A DNA stretch of 64,000 nt from Massospora cicadina. Its lineage: Eukaryota; Entomophthoromycota; Entomophthoromycetes; Entomophthorales; Entomophthoraceae. The notes below the pieces were generated by a model. That model was given only the letters and a program-made list of their open reading frames with translations. It was not told the origin of the DNA and did not search any database. The position numbers and the translations under genes are program-made. Below are positions 1 to 11,525 of the stretch, piece by piece. The first letter of the stretch is position 1; each line of letters opens with the position of its first letter. The DNA lies in the NCBI GenBank assembly GCA_022478985.1, contig JAKSZP010008008.1, positions 62,001-126,000 of the forward strand. Direction: 5' to 3'.

Positions 1-199
1 TTATCCCTCCGTGCATCACAACTCTCCTGTTTAGTTAAATCTTTTAGGGATAACCCTTTCTTTCCTAAGTTACTTGAGCTCAAGCACCCTCCATGGAGCT
101 TTAGTAACTTTTGTACTATCAACTAATTTCCTGTCATTTGTCCTGTGCACCGTGCACTTTCACGCTAAAAACAGGAGAGTTATAGACACTCTCCTTACA
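1..199 (+). repeat. A1 5' LTR, 3' part only
   Basis: This stretch aligns by eye with 5106-5304, the end of A1's 3' LTR. Both end in a hairpin GGAGAGT-7 nt-ACTCTCC followed by TTACA. The LTR's start is outside the window. Confidence 0.9.
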
Positions 200-201
200 T
201 T

Positions 202-212
202 AGTTGACCAAC
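202..212 (+). other. A1 primer-binding site, self-priming type
   Basis: The internal region begins TT and then AGTTGACCAAC. This 11-mer does not start with TGG, as a tRNA-primed PBS would. It is the exact reverse complement of GTTGGTCAACT, which in the sister element A2 lies 32 bp downstream of a TATA-like box in the LTR (50696-50706 and 56641-56651). A1's own 3' LTR has GTTGTTCAACT at 4913, matching 10 of 11. The arrangement is that of Tf1, whose mRNA 5' end folds back to prime reverse transcription. Self-priming is inferred; the complementarity is seen directly. Confidence 0.7.
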
Positions 213-482
213 CACTTTTAATAATGTGCACGAACTTATCCGTGTGTGGGACTTTCACAAGGTGGAAATTGTGTGTGTTGGCTGTGGGCTTTGGCTGTGG
301 TCTGCCACTTCGCTGTTTCCTCTTTTTCCTGAAGTTTGGAGCATCTTGGCGTTATTTTTGCTGCCTCTAACTGGAAAGTACCCACCCTTCATGTTTGTAC
401 CTGGTGGATAAAGATGCTTCATGGTCTGGAAGTTGTGATTCCCTGACTTTTCGCTAAAAATTTACAGAACCAATTTAATCAA
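213..482 (+). pseudogene. A1 leader/gag remnant
   Basis: This is the counterpart of 51143-51441 in A2. Similarity is visible at the protein level (ILATTNWEVPTLP in A2, IFAASNWKVPTLH here, near 350-390), which suggests a once-translated frame. Stops and indels break it, and a deletion of roughly 0.8 kb relative to A2 follows at about 470-480. No zinc knuckle is visible. Confidence 0.45.
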
Positions 483-3400
483 ATGTGTTTTACTTTGGTA
501 GCATGTTCAGATGGTGCCAGCAGGATTTTTGAAAATGGGCTTGGGGTGTTGGCCTTGGATAACGTCGGGCAATCCATTGCTTTCATAAGAATAGGGTTGT
601 TTGCATCTAGAAACGCAATTTCAAATGGAAATACCATATATACCTCAGAACCATATTTGCTCTCTTATGGTTCAAAGATGAAACCTACTCCTATGTATCA
701 AATCACCCCAGTAAACCCCCTTTTGACCTCTTCTATGATTTGCAGCACACAGGAGGTTGAAAAGGAGCTGCGCTTACAATATAAAGATGTTTATGCCCTG
801 CTGAAGATATGGTGGGATATGTGGCCTCAGTGGTAAGAGTGGCCAAATATCCCTCTCCATTCTTTGATTCTAAAACATGCCAGAGTGACATGTTAATGAC
901 AGATGAAGAGTTTGGAGGTGATGTACTGGAGTTTTTGACTTTAAATAAAGACTATTTGGGGTATTTACTACTGACGGCTACCCTTTCATCCCCTTTAGGG
1001 AAATTGAGAACCACTATTCTGGCGGATACTGGCGCCACTGAAAACTTTATGGATCAAAGCCTAGCCGACTACCTTGAGCTGAGTTACTTGCCAGGTGGTA
1101 TGGTTAGGAGAGGGGCGTCCCAAGGTATTCCCACTCTGAAAGTTATTGGGACTGTGGACTATCAGGTTGGCAAGTACCACTTGTCCAATCACTTCCAAGC
1201 TATCAAAAACCTCATTTACCCTATCGTTTTGGGTGTGGAGTGGTGGCGGAAGTTTGACGTCAGAATCAACTTGAAAGAGAATGCCCTATCCCTCACATTA
1301 AAGAATGGTCACACTTTAGTTGTTCCTTTGTCTGAGGCTAACGTCCAGGGCGAATTGCCCCACTACCCCACCTTCACAAACTTACCTTGCCCCTATGCTG
1401 AAGCCCACCGTGGAGATTCCCCTTCCTTCTTGTTTGGAGGGTTTGAATCTTCCTTTGATGCAGCATCAACTAACGCACTACCTGATCACTACAAGTTCAA
1501 TTATGAGTTCAAACTCACTGTAGATCTGGTGCATATATCTTTCCCCATTTACCCATTAACTGTCCAAAAGGAAGAGGCGTTGGATGTGCGGGTGAAGGAA
1601 CAGTTGGCCAAAGGTGCAATATTTCAGCGTACCTCCCCTGTATGCTCCCCCCTACTCTTTGTGGAGAAGTCTGATGGTACTTTACGCCTCTGAGTAGACT
1701 ATGGTAACATCAACAACGTCACTGTACCATATCTACATCCCATCCCTTTAGATTATCAGATTGCGCACTATGTGGAGAAAGCTAAGGTCTTTTACGAGCT
1801 GAATTGCCTCAACGCGTTCAATCAAATTCAGATAAAAAAGGGAAAAGAGTGGTTGACCGCATTTCAGACCAAAAAAGGAATTTTCCAGTTCTGGTTATGC
1901 CCTTTGGGCTTAAGAATGCCCCTGCCATCTTTCAACTCCGCATTGATGCAGCATTGGGGGACTTGTTAGGGGTATGCGCGGTTGCCTACATGGACGATAT
2001 TCTGGTGTTTTCCCCTGATCATGAGTCCCATGCGGTATACCTTTGGCAAGTGGTGGAGAGGTTGAGGGCCACCTGCCTTACACTAAAAATCAGTAAATGT
2101 GAATTTTTCAAGTCCCAGGTCACTTTTCTGGGCAACGTCATGTTTGACCAAGGACACATGATACTCTAGATAAGGAGAAGGCTAATAGTGAGTGGCCCAC
2201 CCCCACCTCAGTCAAGAAATCGAAAAGCTTCTTATGGATGTGCACGTTCCTCAAGAAGTTCACACAAAATCTTTCTGAGGTGGCAGCTCCCTTATACAAG
2301 GCTAGCGGTGCAAAGGTGCTTCATTGGTCCCCCATTTTTGAGGATGCATTCCAAGCAGTGAAGTGCACCATGGTTTCCACGTCTGTCCTTCGCCATGTTG
2401 ACCCTTCAAAAGAGGTCATTGTGTCTATGGATGCCTCCAACTTTGCCATAGCAGCTGCCTAGTTACAAGTAGGTGAAGATGAGATAGAGCATCCTGTGGG
2501 ATATTTTCTTAAGAAAATGTCTCTGCCTGAGTTGAATTACGCCGTTTATGATAAAGAGTTACTGGCAGTGGTGGAGGCGCTGACTTATTGGCGTCACCAC
2601 TTACATGGCTTCTCCCAACCTTTCCATGTATATACAGATCACTGTGCCTTTCTGTACTACCGCGCCCCTCATTTCTAAACCCCACGGTAGACCTTCTGGT
2701 ATGAGACTCTTGCTTAATTTGCATTTTCTTACGAGTTCACCAAGGGTAAGGAGAAAGGTTTGGCGGATGATTTGAGCCGCAACCCTGCTTTAGCTCCCAA
2801 TCCAAAGGTGGTAAAGGTTCATAATACCCAGTTGATGATTTTGCCAGTTAAGATTTTATCTCAACTTCTCGCTTCCTCAACCAACACGCCAGCGCTTGCA
2901 CCTCTGGAAAAAAATAGGAATACAGTATGCTCAGAAAGGTAGTTCTTTCTCAGCTACTATTAGCCAAATATACTATGGTACTTTCTAAGAGCGCTTTGCT
3001 CATTAAAACATTGCTAAGGATTATCACGTAAAGGATAAGATGGTGTGGTTTCAGGGGCGCTTATGGGTTCCTGCTGGACCACTGCGCCTGAAAATCATCC
3101 AGGACCATCATGATGAACTCACCGGTGGTCATCCTGAGAAAGCAAAGACCTTAGAGTTAATATGACGCACCTACAATTGGAAAGGCTTGACTGCTCAGGT
3201 GGGACAGTATTGTATTTCGTGCTTGATCTGCAATCAAATGAAACCAAATTGTCAACCTTTAGCAGGGTTGCTGGTACCCTTCCAAAAGGCTGATGGGCCC
3301 TGGACTTCCCTACTGGTAGATTTCATTGTAGAATTACCTGTCTCTGATGGTTATGATGCCATCCTGGTGGTGGTGGACCGTTTTGCAAAGTTCGCCCACT

Positions 3401-4368
3401 TAATCCTTGCAGAACTGAAATAACCGCGGCTGAGATGGCTAAGCTCTTAGTCACTCATGTGTTTGCGCTTCATGGGGTTTCCCCAAGAAATTATCAGTGA
3501 CTGGGGACCCCAGTTTACCTCCATATTTTGGGAAGAGTTGTGTAAGACTCTTCAGATTCGCCCCTGCCGTTCAACTGCCTATCACCCCTAATCAAATGGG
3601 CAGACTGAATGAGTGAATCAGTGCTTGGAACAGTTCCTGAGTGTTACACCGCCGCGGATCATTCAAACTGGGTTTTTCACCTTCCTATGGCTTAATTTAG
3701 CTACAACAATTTGCATTCTTCAATCAGTTCTCCCCTTTTATTGAAAACCATAGCTTTAACCCCGCCTTTAACTTAGAGCCCATCTGTGGATCTATAGTAG
3801 AAGTGGTGGTGGACTTTGACAAGACTATCAGGAAGGTCCATCATGGGTTTTCCACAAGTTAGGAGGCGGCAATGCAAGTTTATAAGGAGAACGCTGATGG
3901 TAAGCGCCAAATGGGTCCAGCGTACAAGAAAGGGTTTCTCGTGTTGCTTGATGCTCATAGCATCCCTATCAAGCAGCCATGCAAAAAGCTGGGACCAAAG
4001 AGGATTGGCCCTTACCACGTTGTTAGAAAGGTGGGCCATGCCTCATACCAGTTAGATCTTCCCTCTTCGTTCCAGATCTTCTCTGTCTTTTATGAGAGAA
4101 AATTGACGTTGTATGAGGGCCCCCACCAGAGAATCCTGATGCTTATCTCATGGATGGGGCGCCAGAGTGGAAAGTGGAGGAAATATTAGGTTCCCATCAT
4201 GTTAAAAGAAGACTTGAGTACCTGATATCTTGGAAGGGTTTTGATGCTGCAGAGAACAGTTGGGTACCAGCGCGTGACTGTGTGCATGCCCAAGACCTGA
4301 TTGAAGCCTTCCATAAGCATTTCCCCAGGCCGCCAGATCTCAACCCAAACCAACTGTTGCTGCAATGA
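483..4368 (+). pseudogene. A1 pol: PR-RT-RH-IN-chromodomain, broken
   Basis: This is the polyprotein of a Ty3/gypsy chromovirus in decayed form. A retropepsin motif DTGAT sits near 1026. The RT carries YMDD at 1987-1998 within VAYMDDILVFSP. RNase H is recognisable from MDASNFAIAAA (about 2425) and YDKELLAVVEAL (about 2545), and its end from GLADDLSRNP (about 2760). Integrase has the CLIC pair near 3220, the core VDFIVELP near 3320 and SDWGPQF near 3495. A chromodomain (LEYLISWKGFDAAENSW) runs at about 4186-4330. Stops interrupt many domains, for example TGA at 1691-1693. The TGA at 3163-3165 lies in frame and recurs at the homologous site in A2. Identity is certain at family level; function is lost. 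Confidence 0.9.
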
Positions 4369-4434
4369 AGTTGGCCCCAGCCCACAAAGAACTTTTACCT
4401 GGCGCAGGCCCCTGGAGGGGGGTTGAGCCCCGCT

Positions 4435-4449
4435 GGGAGGAGAGAGTAA
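4435..4449 (+). other. A1 polypurine tract
   Basis: GGGAGGAGAGAGTAA lies directly before the TG of the 3' LTR, as expected for the plus-strand DNA primer. A2 has the closely related tract at 56161-56178. Confidence 0.8.
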
Positions 4450-5304
4450 TGTCATGGTTGGAAAATGACATCATCCTTGGGACTAATGTAAGAGACAAAG
4501 CTGCTTTCAGGGAGGCCAAGAAGGTGAAGTTAGCAGGCCTCCTTGACTGCAAGCACACCATAAACCAACGCTGGGTGAAGGCAAAATATGCCCAAGTTAG
4601 TCCTATGGAAGCAAGCAAAGTTTATCCTTGTAAGAGAGTGGTGGCGTTAAAACAAACTAGCATTATTACTATGAAAACAGTTTTCTTCAGTTTTTGGGTG
4701 AACAGGGTTTCAATTCCCATTCAGTTTTCACACTTTCCAGCTCAGGTCGGCCATTTTTATAATCAATCACCTGAGTTTGGTCAATTTCCCAATATAAAGT
4801 TTTGCTAATGGAAGCATGCACCTATTGGCACATCTTGGCTTAGACCCGCTTCCCTCAAATGATTTTTTGCCCAGATGCCCTTAAATTTCCTATGTTGAGA
4901 CCAATCTTCCCTGTTGTTCAACTTCTCCCATAAATAAAATCCCCGTTTTAGTACACTGTTACCATTATTTTATCTTGGATATTCCTGTACGCGGACCTCT
5001 TTGGAGGTCTCATACAAGGTTAACCATTTAATATGTATTACAGTAGGATTTTCTCCCATGTACCATTGGGCCACTCGAGTTTCCTCCAACTTAGAACGCC
5101 TACACCTTACCCATCCATGCACTGAAACTCTCCTGTTTGGTTAAATCTTTTAGGGATAACCCTTTCCTTCCTAAGTTATTTGAGCTCAAGCTCCCTCTGT
5201 GGGGCTTTAGTATTTTTGTACTATTGACTAGTTTCCTGGCGTTGGTCCTGTGCACTGCGCACTTCCACACTGGAAAGGGGAGAGTTATAGACACTCTCCT
5301 TACA
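4450..5304 (+). repeat. A1 3' LTR
   Basis: An 855-bp LTR starting TGTCATGG and ending TTACA. It shares its start with the A2 LTR (50235 and 56179) and its end with 1-199. It contains a TATA-like TTAAATTT at 4881-4888. A start-site homologue GTTGTTCAACT lies 32 bp downstream at 4913-4923. A stem-loop GACCTC/GAGGTC lies at 4994-5009. A terminal hairpin GGAGAGT/ACTCTCC lies at about 5279-5299. Its U5 differs strongly from A2's, so A1 belongs to another subfamily. Confidence 0.92.
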
Positions 5305-5466
5305 GGGTTTATCTAGTTGATTATATATAATAGTTTTTAAAGTGGCTTGGTGTTACTTAGTTATTTGATAGGCTCAATGGTTTTGGGTAAGTTGATGTTG
5401 ATTTGGTCAAACTAATAGCTTCATTAGATGAGTTAAAAGTGGATAATTTTTGGGTCAACTTGATAG
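5305..5466. other. Unassigned spacer between A1 and E1
   Basis: AT-rich sequence with no ORF or repeat that I recognise. It is the host sequence between the end of A1 and the start of E1's LTR. Confidence 0.4.
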
Positions 5467-5816
5467 TTTTATGGTATCCACATGCCAAAAAACTGGGCTT
5501 TAATTGTGGATGCTTAAACACTATTAATAGCTGCCAAATACTGCAAATCACTAACTTACTAGTGGTAGGAGGGTGATTGTTTATGAGATGGTTTTTGTGA
5601 GTTGAGGATTATTTGGAGGTGTTGTGAAGAAATTTGTTCATTTATTGAGCTAAACTCCTTGGTAGATAACACAAAAGGCGTTTGTTTTTTAACACTTATA
5701 TAATAGGAACTAACTTTTGCTTCCCTCCATAAGCCTTATATCTAATATTGTAGGAGATGAAATATTGATAATAGGTATAAACAGCTGGGTTTTGGAATAT
5801 ACGTTTTTATTTAGGA

Positions 5817-6610
5817 CTAGTATTTAGCCACTTTTTACCTGTATTTATAAAGCATCTGCTAGTTAATATATTAATAGGTCTGAGAGAATGATTAATCTAT
5901 ATGGCATTGCTTGTGTCAATTAGTCTAATTTATAATCCATCCTTTCACAGCATGGGGCTAAGAGTTTAAATTCCATTAAGTCATTAAAAAGGCAGTTGTG
6001 TTTATTTCAATTGTCTTTAATTTAATATATTGATAGCACATTTTACCCAACATTTTTTTGGGTATAACTAACAATTAATATTGTTTATTTGAGGTAATCT
6101 GACCATCAACAGATAATATTGATAATATTAGTCTATATAAATTTATAGACGTATATTAATAAGTTTAGGATTAATCAAACCTATAGAATCAGCCTAAAAC
6201 TACTAACCATTCACCCAGACCCAATTGAGCCTATTAAATCAATCTAAAACCACACACTGCTTGGCAAAACCATTGAAACCATCAAATTGACCAATCATTT
6301 ACTACTTACTAAAATACTTAACCTATTACTTACCCAAATAACTCTGACCATTTGGAAAACCAATTAAACCATTATAATGACTGAATATCAAACTTTTCAG
6401 CTGTAACAATATAAAAATTACTGTTAAAAACATATAATATATTCACTTCTTACATAAAAACTCTTTATTTTACTATAAAAACTTGAAAACTGGCTTTGAG
6501 GTGAACATGGATCCCCTCCCATCCACCTATATCCAAAGCTCAAAACTCTACATGCTGTAGTTTTGGCTGTGCATCTCACACACACATACACATATGCTTT
6601 CATTATTATA
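5817..6610. repeat. AT-rich insertion inside E1 LTR
   Basis: The sister LTRs at 11880 and 24060 read straight from TTTAGGA(C/T) into AATATAA. Here ~790 bp intervene. The insert has no credible ORF and is very AT-rich. It includes weak tRNA-promoter-like stretches (AGTTTAAATTCC near 5970) but no convincing box A. Its class is unknown: perhaps a decayed SINE or MITE-like element. Duplicated flanks are not clear. Confidence 0.5.
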
Positions 6611-6892
6611 GATAATATAATAATAACCAACACTCTACTAGCAGGGTACTGGGATTTATAGTGGGATATGGGTGGGATTTATATTAAGTTACTGCGCACT
6701 TTCTCCAGTACTTTTCTATAAACTGTGATTGTCAAATTTTAAACATTAATTTTTATCCTTTGAAATTAGAATCATCAATTCTATTGACTCATTTAAATTC
6801 TTTTTTGACCATCTTTGAGCAATTTTCAAAAGTTTCTCACCCATGATATCCTTTGGTATCAAATTTTTATAAGTTATGAGGCTCCTGGTTGA

Positions 6893-6937
6893 TTGGTGTA
6901 TCCCCCCTTTAGGTTGGGACCACCTAGTGCTAAAAAA
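6893..6937 (+). repeat. 45-bp retroposed SINE tail with 17-bp TSD
   Basis: The insert ends in a run of A (GTGCTAAAAAA). It is flanked by perfect 17-bp direct repeats ATGAGGCTCCTGGTTGA at 6876-6892 and 6938-6954. The unoccupied site is seen in the sister LTR near 12155 (GGCTCCTGGTTGAG once). The sequence matches the 3' end of the retroposon at 32626-32864. It is a 5'-truncated target-primed insertion only 45 bp long. Confidence 0.85.
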
Positions 6938-7756
6938 ATGAGGCTCCTGGTTGAGTCATCTGTTTAAGCAGGGAACTTAAAGATTCTGTGTTCTCTTTAG
7001 ACTACTCAAAACTTTGAGCAGATCTGGTTGAATTTCTGCACATAGGGATCAGCTAACTCAGAGATGGTGATGTATTTGAAATTGGAGGTTGTGAGGTGTG
7101 ATATGTTAAGAAGGGATGGCAGCGGCAACCCATCTTTCATTCAGGGTGTGCCCTAGGTCACCAATATTAGCAAGGAACAGGGCCCAATGGTTGTTACCTC
7201 TCTTGGTCCTAAAGGGAAAAAGGTTTACTTAATCTTGTTATCTGTGGCTGAGAACCTTACATTACCCTTTATTAAAAGAACATGATCCACTAATTCCACA
7301 TGGGACTGTACTAGGTCATAGTTATTGTGAGGTGTGGGTTTTATACCATAATTGCAGCTTCCCTGGATGGGGGAAATAAGAGCTCTTTGAAATTCTTATA
7401 ACAAAACTCTACAATCAACTCTTAGCAGTTGGTGCAGTTTTTAGAAGAAACCACTGATCTTATATTCTGGCTATCTTTCCAAAACACCTGATAGCAGATG
7501 TTACATTTGAGGCGTTATAAACACAGAATCTTTTTGACTTTAAACTCTGGGATGCACTCCACCCTGATAGGTTAACCTCTTTAGGTTTTTATCCTTTCAA
7601 AGTGATAAGTAAAAGTGTGAAATGAGTGGTGAACCTTCTAATGGGATGGTAACTCAAGGTGGAATGGTACATTGTCAAAACTTTGGAAACTGGGAATTAA
7701 ACTGCTTGTTTGCAGGCAAACTTAAAACAAGTCACTTTGAGTAGCAAATTATTAGT

Positions 7757-7789
7757 GGTGGTCCCAACCTAAAGGGGGGATACACCGAT
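7757..7789 (-). repeat. SINE-tail-like copy at E1 LTR/internal junction
   Basis: The reverse complement repeats most of the 45-bp insert at 6893, namely GGTGTATCCCCCCTTT then AGGTTGGGACCACC. There is no poly(A) and no clear target duplication. It sits where E1's 3' LTR meets the internal region, so its edges are uncertain. It could be an older insertion or part of E1 itself. Confidence 0.5.
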
Positions 7790-7899
7790 CTTTCCCCATA
7801 TCAAACCTTTTGGCATCAATTTTATAATTTTGTGAGCTGGTTCTGAATCTGCTGGTGAGACTTTTGGATTCGAGAAGAAAAGCCTTCAGAGGCAGAAAT

Positions 7900-10800
7900 A
7901 CTTCTTTAGATTCTTGGCCCAATTGTAAAGGCAGGATTGTAACTCATATTTTTCAAACATAAGCGACACACCTATGGAAGAGTGTAGCAAATTGCTGTAA
8001 GAGAATTGGTCCAGGGGAAGGTCAGAGAACTAAGCATCTTGTGACGCAGTATAATAGCATTAAAGGTATTGCTAAAATGACTAGTTAATCCTTTCAGTTT
8101 ATTTGTCAAATTGGGGCGATAATATGAAGAACTACAGGGTTTGACTTTGAGGTACACACCTTTTTTTATTTTAAGATAAACTGTGGACCTCCATCATAAA
8201 GAATAATATGGGGACGCCAAACCTTGAGAAGACGTGTGTATCAAACAACTGGTCCCTGTCTTTAGCAAAGGTAGATGTTAAGCAAGAGAAGAAGATTACA
8301 TATTTTATGTAAAACAATCAACATCCATAATGATGTCGTCATTCCCTTTATGTGGCAAAAGACTCATTAGAGTCTCTGAGATATAAGTCCATGGGCCTTC
8401 ATTTTGTTTTAGAGGATGAAAAAAGACCATTTCGCCCTGCCCTATCATATTTGGAGCAGTTGCAAATGAAACAAAATTCGCATCAAGAAGAATCATCTTT
8501 TGAGAGGCTATCTAATCATATCATCGCTTGATTAAGTAAGTCGCTTTTTCTCACCTATTTATCATATGGTGGGAGATCATGATGTTTTCTTATGACCCAT
8601 GAACGCATGGAAAAGGGGACTCATAATCAATAATGAAAATATATAGCCTTATCCTTTTGGGATAATCAGATAGAAGGGGCTTTACAAGAGATGATTTTAG
8701 CTAAAGTGTCCTGGGCATTAGGTCAGGATGCATGGGCAGCTAGATTCCCATTCATAAGTTACCCTTCATCTGTGTTGAATGTTGTATGATGACAGAGAAG
8801 TTGACTTGATTATATGTGACTGGGGTGTCCACAGGGTCTCAACTGATATGGATGCACCAGAAGTATCAAATGAGTTTGGTGTGGAAGGGGTGACTGCCAT
8901 AATTGTATGGAATGGCTGGGATATAATTTGTTCAATAGATCTCATCGTGACAAGTTAAAAGTCTCAAAATAATTCAGGGCCCATGAGGGTGTTTTTACTA
9001 AGAATAGCAGGCGAGATGTGTGTGGCTCCTCAGATAAACTCATATTTATAATCAAGGCTTGAGAAGTGCAATAAGTTATTGTTTGACAATGAGCTAATTT
9101 TCGTTGTTTACAATAGTAAATTAGTGACTTGTGATCAGTAAACACAGTGATTATATGCTATACCCTGAATAAGGTAACGTCAATGCACAGTGACCAAATG
9201 ACTGATGTCAACTTCCTTATTATAAATGACCCCTCGCCCTCTGTTACATTAAACTTCTTAAAAATAAGCAACTGGGTGTTCCCAGCACTATTTTATTGCA
9301 GCAGGACAGCGCCTAAGGCCATGCCTGAGGCGTCATAAGATTCAATAAATGACATGTCTTCATTAGCATGATTCAGGAAAAGAGTAGTAAAGATATATAT
9401 GATTGCATCAAAGGCTTGGTGGCACTCAGAAGACTGTCCAAAGGGTGTGTTTTTGCCAATAAAGGGTGGAGGGTTAAGAAAATTATTAGTTTCTAGTGAA
9501 AACTTTTTTGAAAGGTGATTTGACTTAAGAATATGCAGAGTTCAATATCATGTTATGGAGTGGGCCACGATTCTATTGCTTCTAGCTTGGAGGGAACAAT
9601 GGAAAATCCATCTTTAGTTACAAGGTTACTGAGGAACTGTACCTCATTCTTATAAACTCACACTTGGATGGTTTGGAGTGCAGATTGGCTTTTTAGAGAT
9701 GTGTCACAACTGCCGCCAAATTCTTTGCATGTTGTTCAGTATCTGGAGAGTGGATTAGAATATGAGAAATTTAGGCAACCACACAATTAAACCTGAGATC
9801 TCTCAAATTGTGTCAACTAGCCTTTAAGTGACAGAAAGATAGTTATTGAGATAAAAGGGCATCACTTATTTGGTTGGTCACATAATTTGTCTGAATTGCT
9901 GTTAGCCATACTTGCCAGACTTCAGAAGCACTAAGCGGAAGGCCTTTGTTTTAACAATTTCTTGAAAACACCTTTTATTTAGAAATCTATTATGAGATAG
10001 CAACTTAAAAGGGGGGTGAGTGTGCAATAGGGACAGTAAAGTTATCAAGGAGACATATTCAACAAAGGGTTGTAAAGTACCATCATGCTTCTGTGCAAAT
10101 ACCACAGGGGATAATATTAGCACATTTTTAATTAGCCAACATTTATATATCATAACATTAATTTAAACTTTCAGGGCCTGGTCCTCAGCAGCTGTATATG
10201 GATATAAGGATAGTTTATTCTAAAAGATCAACCATTAGAAAGAAGTCTAAGTCAAATTTTGAATGCTGAAGTAGCTGATATGCTTCAGGCACATTGAAAA
10301 CCTCTTTGTAAGGTGCAAGGACATGATTTAGGGTAGCAAGTTCAGCTATCTATCAGTCAAGGAATACTTGACTGCTGCTACTATTTCATTTTTTAATGCT
10401 GGCGTGGGAAGAAGAGGAATTTTACCTGAGTACTAGCTTTAAGTAAACTTCAATATGTTGCATTTTAGTCAAAATTGACTAATACCCAGCGCCACCAACC
10501 ATCCATCAAGATCGTGGGATATAAGAGTTCTGGGATGGCCAAGAGGTCAGCCACAAATTCATTCTTGCATGCTACAAAAATAGGCTTTCAAAGTGGAAGA
10601 GTGCTTTTGGGACCTTGAAGCACTCTAATGGTATACCTGTGATAACAAGGTCTAGAGATTGAACCACCTTTTAGTCAATTGAACTATCCAAAGATCAAGT
10701 ATCTATCAGCACTTATTGATATTTTCCTTGTACCCACTGAAAGGTTGACTTTAAGCATTATTTTACAAATGATTAATTTTTTATGGTGTTTGTAAATAAA

Positions 10801-11450
10801 ACATTGTGGCATGATTCCATTATTCTAGGGGTACCCAGAACATTTTTGCTCTGCTAAAAACTGAGTTGGCATAGATGCCGCTCTGGCATATAGCAATGGA
10901 GCTGTTTGGGGATTGGAAGGATCAGGTAGAGGGCGGACATAAGACATACCATCATAATTTGGGGTTTACATGATGGACCTTTAAATATGTTTCATCAATA
11001 TACCTAATAAGGAGTAACCGTTGAGTTCTCTGGATCTACCATTTTTGAAAAAATTTCAGTGGTTATTTTGAGATATCGCCTTTGAAGCAATTCAAGTTGT
11101 AAATTATTATATGCGTTTATCACAAGTAGTTTGTTTAATGATAAGTGTTTGTTGTGCTCTACATTTAGTTAAATAAAGGGACTTCTTGTTTTCCCTTGAG
11201 ATAAAATGAATGCCTTATTAGTAGATACAGATGATAAATGAAGTTTTTTAAAAAAATTTACATCACACATGCCCAAGGGATGATGAGTAATGGTGAGAAT
11301 TACATCAAAGCAACTATGAGTTAAATCAGACTCGCTGGTTAAAACCAGAGGATATGCAAAATGGGTAAATATGAATAGCTGGAGGGCCTTGACTAAAGTA
11401 TCACATAACCCAAATGTTATGAACAAACTAAGTATGTTAATTAAGATTTG
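7900..11450 (-). pseudogene. E1 gag-pol remnant
   Basis: Heavily decayed gypsy pol, read right to left. A possible gag/protease remnant lies at 11426-11169 (weak). RT is recognisable from SPVVFAQKHDGTLQPF at about 10100. RNase H is recognisable from FTDHKSLIYYCKQRKL at about 9140-9090. The integrase core is recognisable from KQNEGPWTYIS and HKGNDDI at about 8420-8330. Stops and frameshifts are frequent throughout. The C-terminal integrase part present in E2 (20020-19607) appears to be missing here. Confidence 0.7.
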
Positions 11451-11525
11451 GTGGTTACATGACTATCCACAAGCCTGTAAGATTTTAGAACACAACATAT
11501 CCATAATAAAAAGGTTAGGTTATCT

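Larger units (their letters stand above)
1..5304 (+). mobile_element. Chromovirus A1 (Ty3/gypsy), decayed, 5' end cut by window
   Basis: This is an old copy of LTR retrotransposon family A. The same family supplies the younger A2 at 50235-57074 and a solo LTR at 40580-41432. Order on the plus strand: tail of the 5' LTR (1-199), PBS (202-212), remnant leader/gag, protease, RT, RNase H, integrase, chromodomain (to 4368), polypurine tract (4435-4449) and 3' LTR (4450-5304). The internal region is about 4.25 kb against about 5.05 kb in A2. The missing ~0.8 kb maps near 470-480, where the gag region of A2 has no counterpart. Reading frames are broken by many stops and indels, so the copy cannot be autonomous. 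The left target duplication lies outside the window, so only the right flank (gggtt at 5305) is visible. Confidence 0.93.
5467..7757 (-). repeat. E1 3' LTR with insertions
   Basis: This is the left LTR of E1, aligned with 11526-12973. About 790 bp of foreign AT-rich DNA (about 5817-6610) and a 62-bp SINE-tail insertion with its duplication (6893-6954) bring it to ~2.29 kb. Subtracting them leaves ~1.44 kb, matching the 1448-bp partner. The end next to the internal region is blurred by another tail-like repeat at 7757-7789. Confidence 0.75.
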
